A model generated the notes under the pieces. That model was not told the DNA's origin. It saw nothing but the letters and a program-made list of their open reading frames with translations, and did no database searches. Below are positions 1 through 6,679 of a stretch of 37,418 nucleotides of DNA, one piece after another; the first letter of the stretch is position 1, and the number at the start of each line of letters is the position of its first letter. The stretch comes from a virus: positions 1-37,418 of IMG/VR virus record IMGVR_UViG_3300009700_000004; one strand, given 5' to 3'. The translations under genes were made by a program, and so were the position numbers.

Positions 1-126
1 AACCTGTCCGGCGCGAACCTGTCCGGCGCGAACCTGTCCGGCGCGAACCTGTCCGGCGCGAACCTGTCCGGCGCGAACCTGTCCGGCGCGAACCTGTCCG
101 GCGCGAACCTGTCCGGCGCGAAGCTG
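1..126 (+). repeat. 15-bp tandem repeat array, left end; near-match to right end
   Basis: Eight exact copies of the 15-bp unit followed by AAGCTG. The last 126 bases of the window match this with a single difference (G here, T at 37303). This is what a circular or circularly permuted genome opened inside a repeat would show. Confidence 0.9.
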
Positions 127-363
127 TCCGGGCAAAGGCCAGTGATCCAGATCGGTCCTATTGGGTCACGCCGTTCCTATCTTTCGGCGTTCATCACTGA
201 GAAAGGGCTGCGTCTCCACACCGGATGCTTTTTGGGAACGCGTGACGAATTTGTTAACGAACTCCTTCGCACGCACGGAAGCAATGAGCACGCAAGCGAG
301 TATCAGTGCGCGCTCGCGCTGATCGATAAGCACGTCGAACTGTGGACTCCAAAGAAAGCATGA
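1..363 (+). CDS. Pentapeptide-repeat protein, C-terminal part (continues from 36975)
   Basis: The window opens in the middle of the gene. Eight exact N-L-S-G-A units and one K-L-S-G unit are followed by a non-repeat C-terminal domain of about 75 residues (from [10 protein letters not shown] to the end WTPKKA). The domain is mixed alpha/beta in appearance. The stop TGA overlaps the ATG of the methyltransferase by four bases, so the two are probably translationally coupled. The function of the C-terminal cap is not known to me. Confidence 0.85.
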   Translation, partial: NLSGANLSGANLSGANLSGANLSGANLSGANLSGANLSGAKLSGQRPVIQIGPIGSRRSYLSAFITEKGLRLHTGCFLGTRDEFVNELLRTHGSNEHASEYQCALALIDKHVELWTPKKA

Positions 364-1559
364 GTTGGGAAATTAAAGTCGGCAACGCGCTCGACGTGCT
401 TCGCGAGATGCCTTCGCGATCGGTCGATTGCTGCGTCACTTCGCCGCCTTACTGGAGCTTGCGCGAGTATCCCGTGAACCCCTTGATCTGGGGCGGAAAG
501 AAAGATTGCCGGCACAAGTGGGTGAAACACTTGCGACCTGCAGCGAATGGAAAAATCAACGGCGTCGCGAACGGTTGGAAGAAAGGTGCGAACACCGCAA
601 CGCGCACCGCGCTACTCTCTCAATTCTGCGAAAAGTGCCGGGCATGGCGTGGCCAGCTCGGGCTCGAACCGACTCCCGAGATGTACCGATCGCACCTGGT
701 GCAGATCTTTCGCCAGGTCCGCCGCATTCTCAAACCCGGTTGCACGCTCTGGCTGAACCTGGGTGACACCTGGTACTCACGCGCCGGGAGTGGAAAGCGT
801 CTCGGCGGAACGCATCCCGAGCATTCGATCACTCACTATCGCAAACTGCTCGAAGATAGCTCGACCTATCCGGTTATTCCGCCGAACCGCATGCCGATCG
901 CGAACGGATTGAAGCCGAAGGATCTTGTCGGCGTTCCCTGGCTTGTTGCCTTCGCTCTCCGGGAATCCGGCTGGTGGTTACGCTCCGAAATCATCTGGTC
1001 GAAACCGAACGGAGTGGCCAAGGTTGCAGCGGATCGGCCGGCGGGGATCCACGAGACGATTTTTCTTCTCGCGAACGGCCGGCACTACTTCTATGACGAA
1101 CTGGCGAATCTTGAGCCGAATAGTCCGGTGGAACGCCAGCGCCGCCAGCGTGAAAAGAATCAGGCGCAAGCAAAAGTCTATAAAACGAAACGCGATCATG
1201 GCCAGTTCTTCCCACCTGGTGCGACCAGCTTTCACACTCGACTCGACAAGCGGATCGAACTATCGGTGAGTGGCGTGCGACGTCGACGCAGTATCTGGGA
1301 GATCGCCGTCACACCATGGAAGGGTGAGCACTCGTCAGTTTTCCCGATCAAGCTTGCCGATATCTGCATTCAGTGCGGAGCTCCGGAAGGCGGGACGGTC
1401 CTGGATCCATTCTGCGGGACAGGCACTGTCGGGGTTGCCGCTCTCCGGAAGGGGAGGAATTTCATCGGGATCGATCTGGATCCCCACAGTGCGGCAGTCG
1501 CACGTGAGCGCATCACGGCCGATGCTCCACTCTTCAACACCCAGAGGTTTTCCGCATGA
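360..1559 (+). CDS. DNA methyltransferase, beta class (N4-cytosine or N6-adenine)
   Basis: A SAM-dependent DNA amino-methyltransferase. The catalytic motif IV TSPPYW lies near residue 30 in the context [11 protein letters not shown]. The SAM-binding motif I DPFCGTGT with GIDLD lies near the C-terminus. Motif IV before motif I is the beta-class order. The middle of the protein, roughly residues 60-310, would carry the target recognition region. I chose the ATG at 360 because it overlaps the upstream stop as ATGA; an in-frame GTG at 342 would add six residues. The next gene starts inside its stop codon. No restriction endonuclease lies beside it, so it looks like an orphan enzyme, perhaps protecting the element or regulating it. 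Its target sequence cannot be read from the sequence. Confidence 0.93.
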   Translation: MSWEIKVGNALDVLREMPSRSVDCCVTSPPYWSLREYPVNPLIWGGKKDCRHKWVKHLRPAANGKINGVANGWKKGANTATRTALLSQFCEKCRAWRGQLGLEPTPEMYRSHLVQIFRQVRRILKPGCTLWLNLGDTWYSRAGSGKRLGGTHPEHSITHYRKLLEDSSTYPVIPPNRMPIANGLKPKDLVGVPWLVAFALRESGWWLRSEIIWSKPNGVAKVAADRPAGIHETIFLLANGRHYFYDELANLEPNSPVERQRRQREKNQAQAKVYKTKRDHGQFFPPGATSFHTRLDKRIELSVSGVRRRRSIWEIAVTPWKGEHSSVFPIKLADICIQCGAPEGGTVLDPFCGTGTVGVAALRKGRNFIGIDLDPHSAAVARERITADAPLFNTQRFSA

Positions 1560-1867
1560 CGATCGCCGAGGTCACGAAGAGATTTGTCGCTGCAGTAGCG
1601 ACGGCGGATTTCACGCTTGGGGATCTAGAGCGTGAATTTCGGTTTGTCGTTGTGAACTCTGCGCTCGAACGCTGCAAGGGTAATCAGTGCCGTGCGGCTC
1701 GAGCGCTCGGGATCCATCGTAATACGCTCTCGCGCATTCTGGATGAGATGGCAAGAGCCGGGCGATCACCAAAGATTGTAAAACGCCAGCAACGTCGCCG
1801 GCCCGCGCCCACCGTTCTCTACGATCCCGAAGTTTTGTCACGAATCACAAAAATGGGGGAAGCATGA
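1556..1867 (+). CDS. Fis-type helix-turn-helix protein
   Basis: 103 residues. The centre (LERCKGNQCRAARALGIHRN, residues about 40-60) is a clear Fis/HTH_8 motif as found in Fis and at the C-terminus of NtrC activators. The C-terminal third is basic (KIVKRQQRRRPAP). There is no AAA+ domain, so this is a stand-alone DNA-binding protein that could bend DNA or regulate transcription. It starts on ATGA with the methyltransferase and ends on ATGA with the next gene. A serine recombinase of the invertase/resolvase type lies about 2.3 kb downstream in the same operon. Fis acts as the enhancer-binding partner of such invertases, but a partnership here is only a guess. Confidence 0.85.
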   Translation: MTIAEVTKRFVAAVATADFTLGDLEREFRFVVVNSALERCKGNQCRAARALGIHRNTLSRILDEMARAGRSPKIVKRQQRRRPAPTVLYDPEVLSRITKMGEA

Positions 1868-2148
1868 GCACATTGACGCAACGCGAGATCACCTCCGGCA
1901 TTAGCCGAAAGGCCCTCGAAAGCCTGCAGCGAAATCGAAATGTGAAACCAGATGCCGAACCGCAGAAAATCGTGATTCTCGAAACCTGGTGCCGGCAGTT
2001 CGTGTTGCTCGACTTCGATCATTTCAACTTTGCCCTGCGAGACACGATCCACCTCAACGATCGGCCGGAGACGGTGATTTTCTATTTGAATAGAACCGAG
2101 CTCGACGCACTCGTGCGCCGCGGCGAGGAACTTCTGAGGACACAATGA
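1864..2148 (+). CDS. Hypothetical protein, 94 aa
   Basis: I do not recognise the family. It is a soluble alpha/beta protein with a basic N-terminal third and a core such as IVILETWCRQFVLLDFDHF, and it ends in an acidic helix (LDALVRRGEELLRTQ). Start and stop overlap the neighbours as ATGA, which supports it as a real operon member. Confidence 0.75.
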   Translation: MSTLTQREITSGISRKALESLQRNRNVKPDAEPQKIVILETWCRQFVLLDFDHFNFALRDTIHLNDRPETVIFYLNRTELDALVRRGEELLRTQ

Positions 2149-2333
2149 GCCCAATCTGGCAGGAAGTTCGGAAACCAGTGATCATGTTCTTTGGAGTGAT
2201 CACCGGTTTCTTAATGGGATGCTTCACCGGTTGGGCGGAGCATCACTGCTTTTTTCTTTTTCATCGCTGGGATCGCACGCGCATGTGCACCGATTCCTGC
2301 GTACGGTGCGGCGCGATCAGGTTCAAACGATGA
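2145..2333 (+). CDS. Small membrane protein with C-terminal Cys pair
   Basis: 62 residues. One hydrophobic span (about residues 12-30, VIMFFGVITGFLMG) is followed by a basic, cysteine-containing tail (CTDSCVRCGAIRFKR) that could bind a metal. The stop overlaps an ATG at 2330, the probable original start of the gene now split by the transposon. The function is unknown. Confidence 0.7.
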   Translation: MSPIWQEVRKPVIMFFGVITGFLMGCFTGWAEHHCFFLFHRWDRTRMCTDSCVRCGAIRFKR

Positions 2334-2354
2334 ACGGTAGTTGAGGAGCGCAAT

Positions 2355-2372
2355 CCCAGACGTTTGTCTGGG
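2355..2372. repeat. Left-end hairpin of the IS element
   Basis: A perfect 7-bp stem CCCAGAC/GTCTGGG with loop GTTT. It is the counterpart of the right-end hairpin and is the expected single-strand recognition structure of IS200/IS605 transposases. Confidence 0.8.
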
Positions 2373-2410
2373 TTAGCGACGGCCTTGTTTTTGGTTCTAG
2401 AAAGGAGGAC

Positions 2411-3457
2411 ATGATGATTCAGTATCAGTTAAAACTTCGAATGTGCAAGTCACAAGAGCAGAAGTGCGAACAGTTTTTATATCACCTGTCCTCTGTCTGG
2501 AATTGGGCGGTGCGGAAAATAGAACTCAACGCCAAAGACCACATCTATTTTTCCAAGATGGAGTTTCAGAACTTTCTCTCCAACCACAGCGAAAAGATGG
2601 GCATTCCGTCACACACGTTGCAAGGTGTCATCTGTACAGCACATGATGCGTGGAAACGTTGCTTCAAGAAGATTGGTGGCAAACCAAAACTCAAAGGGAT
2701 GCGTAACAAGATGTCTAGCATTCCGTTCCCTGACCCCATCAAAGCGCCAAAGGGAAACCGCATCAATCTGCCTGCTCTCGGCTCTGTCCGCTTCCACAAG
2801 ATGGAATTGCCTGATGGCAAGATAAAATGTGGTCGGATTGTTAAGCGTACATCAGGCTGGTATCTGTGCTTGTTTATTGATGCCCAGCCGAAGGTGATAG
2901 AGCGAACGGGGTATGGCGTCATTGGTGTAGATGGAGGATTTAAGGATTTGCTAACGCTCTCCACAGGGGAGAAGATTTCACACCCACGAGAGTTGGAAGT
3001 AGCAGCAGAACGTCTTGCTCAAGCACAGCGTGGGCACGACACAAAGTTAGCAGCACGGATTCAGGAGAAGATTGCGAACAGGCGTAAGGATAGGAACCAT
3101 AAACTGTCTCGTCGTTTGATTGCAGAAAATGTAGTTATCAAGTTTTCAGCGGACAACCACAAAGCGGTTGCTCGTAGATTCGGCAAGAGTGTCGCTAGTT
3201 CAGGGCATTCACAACTTCAGAGGATGCTTGCGTACAAGTCGCCCCAAAGCGGTACGCAGTACTTTGAGATTGCGCCAAAAGATTCCACCAAGACTTGCTG
3301 GGTATGTGGGGAGCCAACTGGACCTACAGGACTCGCAGGATTGTCGGTAAGGCAATGGCGATGTACAACGTGTGGAACGTTCCACGACCGCGACCAAAAC
3401 GCTGCGGTCAACACGCTCATTGCTGCGGCAGGATGTGCCGTCGAGGTCTGCATATGA
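2411..3457 (+). CDS. tnpB: TnpB RNA-guided nuclease-family protein with unusual RuvC-II
   Basis: 348 residues, near the short end for TnpB. Visible parts are an N-terminal helical region, the RuvC-I aspartate D174 in GVDGG, a Lys/Arg-rich helix at 200-235, the zinc ribbon C296/C299/C318/C321, and RuvC-III D328 in HDRDQNAA. At the place where canonical TnpB has the RuvC-II glutamate (VVEDL-like), this protein reads ENVVIKFS, with K244. A glutamate at 286 (QYFEIAP) could be a relocated catalytic residue, or the protein may be nuclease-dead. AAAGGAGG precedes the start at 2411; a second ATG follows directly. The 3' end and right hairpin should form its guide RNA (omega RNA). There is no tnpA partner. 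Confidence 0.92.
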   Translation: MMIQYQLKLRMCKSQEQKCEQFLYHLSSVWNWAVRKIELNAKDHIYFSKMEFQNFLSNHSEKMGIPSHTLQGVICTAHDAWKRCFKKIGGKPKLKGMRNKMSSIPFPDPIKAPKGNRINLPALGSVRFHKMELPDGKIKCGRIVKRTSGWYLCLFIDAQPKVIERTGYGVIGVDGGFKDLLTLSTGEKISHPRELEVAAERLAQAQRGHDTKLAARIQEKIANRRKDRNHKLSRRLIAENVVIKFSADNHKAVARRFGKSVASSGHSQLQRMLAYKSPQSGTQYFEIAPKDSTKTCWVCGEPTGPTGLAGLSVRQWRCTTCGTFHDRDQNAAVNTLIAAAGCAVEVCI

Positions 3458-3771
3458 GCGCAGACATAATCAGGAATCGCAGACTTCAGTCTGCGAGCAT
3501 CAAGGATCTATTTCTCACCGCTCCACAGCGAGCCGCGCTCGCCGAGTTCCTGGAAGCGGGCGCGGTCGCGTTCGTGAACGAAAAGCGCGATGGTTTTTGG
3601 AACTTTCGCGCAAAGTCAGCGATCGCGCTCCTGATCTCTGGCGCCGCCGTCATCGAACAGGGTGAGCTGAGACTCACCGAGCTCGGGCAGATCTTATGCG
3701 CTGGTGAAATGGTTTCCGGAGAGCATGGAGTACAGTTGCCCAATGAGCAAACATCCATACCCGTTCGTTGA
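3454..3771 (+). CDS. Hypothetical protein, 5' end replaced by IS insertion
   Basis: The viral part begins at about codon AGC 3496 (SIKDLFLTAPQRAALAEFLE...). It is a helical protein of about 90 residues resembling a small winged-helix or regulator (LLISGAAVIEQGELRLTELGQ), but I do not recognise it. The present start at 3454 lies inside the transposon and has GAGG seven bases upstream, so a chimeric protein could still be made. The original start was probably ATG 2330, because ATG-AAC-GGT-AG joined to C-ATC-AAG at 3498 is in frame. Its end overlaps the next gene by 29 bases. Confidence 0.6.
   Translation: MSADIIRNRRLQSASIKDLFLTAPQRAALAEFLEAGAVAFVNEKRDGFWNFRAKSAIALLISGAAVIEQGELRLTELGQILCAGEMVSGEHGVQLPNEQTSIPVR
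3478..3495. repeat. Right-end hairpin of the IS element / omega-RNA region
   Basis: A perfect 7-bp stem CGCAGAC/GTCTGCG with loop TTCA, lying 21 bases past the tnpB stop. In this family the RNA from the tnpB 3' end through this hairpin is the guide scaffold, and bases beyond 3497 would act as the guide. Confidence 0.75.
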
Positions 3772-3994
3772 GTGCGAGATCACGCACGAAGTGCGATCAG
3801 GTTACTTGGCGTGCGAACATGTGCTCAACGGATTCGATGGATCCCCAATTGCCGTTGTAGCACCGACCGAAGAGCGAATAGGAGTCATCGAATGTGCTGC
3901 TTGTCACGAGGCTCACCAGATTGAGAATCTTAAAATAACTTTGTGCGCACACTGCGCTGAGGCCACAATTCTGAGGCAATCGAAAGCACAATGA
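3743..3994 (+). CDS. Small zinc-ribbon-like protein
   Basis: 83 residues. Two CxxC/CxxH-type knuckles are visible (IECAACHEAH at about 50-59 and LCAHCAEAT at about 68-76), which probably bind zinc. The N-terminal half carries two further Cys (C11, C24). The function is unknown; such small zinc proteins are common in phage early operons. The start ATG follows the upstream stop region closely. Confidence 0.7.
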   Translation: MSKHPYPFVECEITHEVRSGYLACEHVLNGFDGSPIAVVAPTEERIGVIECAACHEAHQIENLKITLCAHCAEATILRQSKAQ

Positions 3995-4024
3995 GAGAGC
4001 CGCGCGGTATATGGAGGGGCAGTT

Positions 4025-4192
4025 ATGATCGTTCGAGAACTGATCGAAGAATTGCAGAAATTTCCGGCTGATCTTCCGGTTGAAGTTGGTTGTGTTGATA
4101 GTCAGAGTGAAGAATTCGAACTTGAGTCCAATCGAGAGGGTCCGTACTCCGAAAAACCCGATCGAAGATATTTGCTGATCCATCACATATGA
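4025..4192 (+). CDS. Small hypothetical protein (MIVRELIEELQKFPADLPVE)
   Basis: 55 residues. The N-terminus MIVRELIEELQKFPADLPVE matches a pattern often seen in small phage and bacterial proteins (xLIxxLxxxPxDxxV). The start has GGAGGGGC upstream. The stop overlaps the recombinase ATG as ATGA, so the pair is probably co-translated. The function is unknown. Confidence 0.75.
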   Translation: MIVRELIEELQKFPADLPVEVGCVDSQSEEFELESNREGPYSEKPDRRYLLIHHI

Positions 4193-4803
4193 GAGCAGCC
4201 GTATACGTTCGAGTTTCGACGGCCGACAAAAAGCAAAAGCCGGAGATGCAGGTTCGCGAGCTGCTCGAATACTGTCAGCACCGGAAATGGGAGGAAGAGT
4301 TTTTTTCGGACGCCGGCTACAGCGGCTCCAAGGTGACGCGGCCAGAGCTCGATCGCATGATGGCACTCTGCCGGCGCCGTCACTTTGATGTCGTCGTCGT
4401 TTACCGGTTCGATCGTTTCGCCCGCTCCGTGAAGCACCTGGTGGACGCACTCTCCGAGTTCAATGAGCTTGGGATCGCCTTTGTGAGCCTTCACGAGAAC
4501 GTCGATACGACGACCGCCCAGGGGAAGCTGCTTTTCCACATTTTCGCGGCGATCGCCGAATTCGAGCGCGAACTGATCCGGCAGAGGGTGTTCTCGGGCC
4601 TGGCGAACGCGAGGGCGAAGGGTACCCGGCTTGGCCGCCCACTCCGGATCGTGGACGTCGAAAGGATTAGGGAGCTGCGCGCAAGCGGCGCGACGTGGGA
4701 GGCGATCGGTGCCTTGGTGGGGGTGTCCAGAGGCACCGCCAAGCGTGCGCTCCTACGAGCTCCTAGGCGTGGGCAAAAACCCCACCCGGGGGGAGTTTCT
4801 TAA
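4189..4803 (+). CDS. Serine recombinase (resolvase/invertase family)
   Basis: 204 residues, the usual length of small serine recombinases. The nucleophile is S10 in YVRVST, with R8 beside it. The YRFDRFARS block carries the catalytic arginines, and AAIAEFERELIRQR is the long E-helix start. The C-terminus (LGRPLRIVDVERIRELR... and VGVSRGTAKRAL) is the linker and HTH_7 DNA-binding domain. It would cut and rejoin two short crossover sites through a phosphoserine link. Possible jobs are resolving genome dimers or inverting a segment. I could not find a convincing pair of crossover sites. It is near the end of the early operon. Confidence 0.93.
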   Translation: MRAAVYVRVSTADKKQKPEMQVRELLEYCQHRKWEEEFFSDAGYSGSKVTRPELDRMMALCRRRHFDVVVVYRFDRFARSVKHLVDALSEFNELGIAFVSLHENVDTTTAQGKLLFHIFAAIAEFERELIRQRVFSGLANARAKGTRLGRPLRIVDVERIRELRASGATWEAIGALVGVSRGTAKRALLRAPRRGQKPHPGGVS

Positions 4804-4847
4804 CTGCCTCATTCTATGGTGCAATTGGGGGAAGCTGATTTAGCGGT

Positions 4848-4865
4848 CAAAAACAACTGTTTTTG
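4848..4865. terminator. Hairpin CAAAAACA/TGTTTTTG after recombinase
   Basis: An 8-bp perfect inverted repeat with a 2-base centre, 45 bases past the recombinase stop. It is AT-rich and so a weak stem. It could be part of a terminator, an operator, or a recombination site for the neighbouring recombinase. Confidence 0.3.
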
Positions 4866-4891
4866 CACAGGCCTGTTGAAAGGAGTGGCCC

Positions 4892-5053
4892 ATTAAACTC
4901 CGCCACATCGTTGCAACCTTCGTCTACATTCAGTATCTCCGCTGGTGCAAAGGAATCTATCCGACCGCGGACGATCTCCAAGAGTGGATCCACGAGAAGG
5001 GCTGGTGCACCGATCCGCTCTGCCCATACCTTTTACGGAAGCGGTCCGATTAA
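4892..5053 (+). CDS. Small protein with probable ATT start
   Basis: 53 residues, IKLRHIVATFVYIQYLRW... ending CPYLLRKRSD. The sequence reads as a good protein (aromatic and Cys residues, GWCTDPLCPYLL). The in-frame stop at 4877 leaves only ATT 4892 as a start-like codon, with AAAGGAG at the correct distance. ATT starts are rare and usually poorly translated. Its TAA abuts the end of the convergent minus-strand gene. A sequencing error that hides an ATG is possible. Confidence 0.5.
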   Translation: MKLRHIVATFVYIQYLRWCKGIYPTADDLQEWIHEKGWCTDPLCPYLLRKRSD

Positions 5054-5382
5054 CAGGACTGCGGTCTCTCCCTGGTGTTGAACTCAATCTGGCGCTGGCA
5101 CAGTAGAGTTTGAGCTTCGAGCTTTAGGTGGAAGCCTTTTGCCCGGCCAGCGTTCATCCCGGTGAGAGTCGCGAGACCGATACAGAAGATGCTCAATAGA
5201 AGCAGTATCACCGAGGCTTGTGGAAGCTCTTTCCAAACAAACGCCATGCCGACGCATCCAAGCCCAGCGGCAACTAGAAAATATCTCAGAGCCGTGTAGA
5301 TGACCAGCGATCGGGCTTGGTCGTAGAGATCTTCGGCGTACTCTTGCACGATATCTGGATCGTAGCGAATAGGCATGCGCAT
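5050..5382 (-). CDS. Two-span membrane protein with N-terminal helix
   Basis: 110 residues. Residues 1-30 are amphipathic (DIVQEYAEDLYDQARSLVIY), then two hydrophobic spans (about 31-51 and 57-75) and a charged C-terminal tail with two Cys. AGGAGG lies upstream. It is the last gene of the minus-strand cluster as read here. The function is unknown; candidates are a holin, a lysis accessory or a virion membrane protein. Confidence 0.7.
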   Translation of the reverse strand: MRMPIRYDPDIVQEYAEDLYDQARSLVIYTALRYFLVAAGLGCVGMAFVWKELPQASVILLLLSIFCIGLATLTGMNAGRAKGFHLKLEAQTLLCQRQIEFNTRERPQSC

Positions 5383-5468
5383 TGAGAATCACCTTCCTCC
5401 TGAAGTCTGGCGCAGGAAGTGCTCAGTTACAATGGCCCAAACGTCCACTCTCCGGAGGACCTAAAGTA

Positions 5469-5729
5469 ATGGCCGATCCCACAAAGCCCGTGCTCGACGA
5501 TCAGGATCCGGGTTCGACTCCATGGCGCACCGCTCTGGCCACGGGCACTCGGAAGATGCCGGACGGTTCACAGCGAGTCATGCTGATCATTCTCCGCGAC
5601 GACACGCTGCAGATCGCAACCTTTCTCGAAGCTGGCCAGGCCGAGAAGCTGGCGGAGGATCTTCTCAAGTCCGCTCTGCAAATCAAAAGTGGGCTCTTCG
5701 TTCCCCCGGGCGCGTCGCTGGCCGGATGA
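5469..5729 (+). CDS. Hypothetical protein, 86 aa
   Basis: The start ATG 5469 follows GGAGGACC. The N-terminal 25 residues are polar, and the core (RVMLIILRDDTLQIATFLEAGQAEKLAEDLLKSA) looks like a small beta-beta-alpha domain. It faces away from the preceding minus gene, so an 86-bp divergent promoter region lies between them. I do not recognise it. Confidence 0.65.
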   Translation: MADPTKPVLDDQDPGSTPWRTALATGTRKMPDGSQRVMLIILRDDTLQIATFLEAGQAEKLAEDLLKSALQIKSGLFVPPGASLAG

Positions 5730-5992
5730 AAAAACGGCGCGACCCCACCGATCTGCAGTGTGAGCCGGCGTACCCTGGTCTTCATACTGTGCTGATCTCG
5801 ATTCGGGATCCCGAGTACACAGCGCACACACCTTCGAAACGGTGTCCTATCGAAGAGCCTCACGAGATCCGATCGTGCGGCGATATCAATGTTTCTTCAC
5901 GACTTGGTTCGCCATCAGGTAGAAGAGCGCGAGGAAGCCGATCAACCAAACCGCATAGCTCCCATAGATCGCGCCAGGCGAAGGCAGATTGA
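5726..5992 (+). CDS. Possible small hypothetical protein, tail overlaps minus gene
   Basis: It starts on ATGA overlapping the previous stop: MKKRRDPTDLQCEPAYPGL... with HTVLISIRDPEY. The first 50 residues look credible; the last 35 are Arg/Ser-rich and lie antisense to the small membrane gene at 5886..6098, so the reading there is doubtful. Confidence 0.4.
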   Translation: MKKRRDPTDLQCEPAYPGLHTVLISIRDPEYTAHTPSKRCPIEEPHEIRSCGDINVSSRLGSPSGRRARGSRSTKPHSSHRSRQAKAD

Positions 5993-6098
5993 GCTGCTGT
6001 GCATCAGGATCGTTCTGCGGATTCGAGTAGAGATAAACCTGGGGCAGCTCACTCGGATCACCGTCTCTGAGTGTCACGTACACGATTAGTCCATCCAC
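5886..6098 (-). CDS. Small C-terminal-anchor membrane protein, 70 aa
   Basis: The N-terminal part is beta-like (MDGLIVYVTLRDGDPSEL), with a Pro-rich middle and one C-terminal span (YAVWLIGFLALFYLMA) followed by NQVVKKH. It has the same architecture as the larger virion-type membrane proteins at 20-25 kb. The start overlaps the end of the transglycosylase gene. Confidence 0.75.
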   Translation of the reverse strand: MDGLIVYVTLRDGDPSELPQVYLYSNPQNDPDAQQLNLPSPGAIYGSYAVWLIGFLALFYLMANQVVKKH

Positions 6099-6664
6099 CA
6101 GAGCAAGAGCACGGCGCCGCCGATGACCAGGCCAGCGACGAGATCAATATTCAGGTTTGGCGTGGCAAGGTTCCCCAAGATATCGGCGGAAGAGATCTGC
6201 GGACCGGCGTCAGTGCTGCCAGGCGGACTCGATTGCATCTGGTCGAGACCGGCGTTATAGACCGTGCTGATCCCGAGAATCCCTTTCACGTAGTTCACGA
6301 CTTCACCCGGCCACGAAGTGCCGGCCGCGGTCGCGTTGTCCACGTTTCCACCGCCCCAATTGTAGGCAGCAAGCGCGAGATCCCAGGATCCGTACTTTTG
6401 ATAGAGCTGTTTGAGGAACGTCACTCCACCCTGGATGTTCTGATTGACGTCATTGGGATCGACGCCGAGTTGTGCGGCTGTTGCGGGCTCGAGCTGCATC
6501 ACGCCGATCGCGCCGGCGGAACTCACGAGGACCGCGCCGCTCGGTCCCCACTGACAGACACCCGATTCAGTTCGAGCGACGGCGAGCGCGATTCCCGGAT
6601 CCACACCTTGCCGGTTCGCTTCGTCGATGATCAGACTCGAGAGATCAACTTTGCACGCAGCCAT
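6086..6664 (-). CDS. Membrane-anchored lytic transglycosylase (SLT fold)
   Basis: 192 residues. The catalytic glutamate is E33 in ARTESG. The other SLT signatures are SAGAIGVMQL and the LALAAYNWGGGNV block (about residues 56-105). This family cleaves the MurNAc-GlcNAc link of peptidoglycan with formation of the 1,6-anhydro product. A Ser/Pro-rich linker is followed by one span at about 172-190 (LVAGLVIGGAVLLLWW) with almost nothing after it. The C-terminal anchor suggests a virion-membrane or host-membrane enzyme used at entry, as with membrane-associated transglycosylases of tailless phages, rather than a free endolysin. It is followed by an overlapping small membrane gene. Confidence 0.9.
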   Translation of the reverse strand: MAACKVDLSSLIIDEANRQGVDPGIALAVARTESGVCQWGPSGAVLVSSAGAIGVMQLEPATAAQLGVDPNDVNQNIQGGVTFLKQLYQKYGSWDLALAAYNWGGGNVDNATAAGTSWPGEVVNYVKGILGISTVYNAGLDQMQSSPPGSTDAGPQISSADILGNLATPNLNIDLVAGLVIGGAVLLLWWMD

Positions 6665-6679
6665 TTGTTCGCAACCCTA

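Larger units (their letters stand above)
2341..3497 (+). mobile_element. tnpB-only IS200/IS605-type (IS1341-like) element
   Basis: The element carries one tnpB gene and no Y1 transposase tnpA. Subterminal hairpins are present at both ends: CCCAGAC-GTTT-GTCTGGG at 2355..2372 and CGCAGAC-TTCA-GTCTGCG at 3478..3495, each preceded by AATC. There is no terminal inverted repeat or obvious target duplication, as expected for this family. The ends are estimates. Joining base 2340 to 3498 restores an open reading frame that begins MNGSIKDLF, which argues that these limits are close. The interior has a lower GC look and no GATC site, unlike everything around it. Mobilisation would need a TnpA supplied in trans. 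Confidence 0.8.

Noticed and set aside
3797-4450. Minus-strand open frame of 217 codons
   Set aside because: Covers three coupled plus-strand genes in antisense, including the serine recombinase active site.
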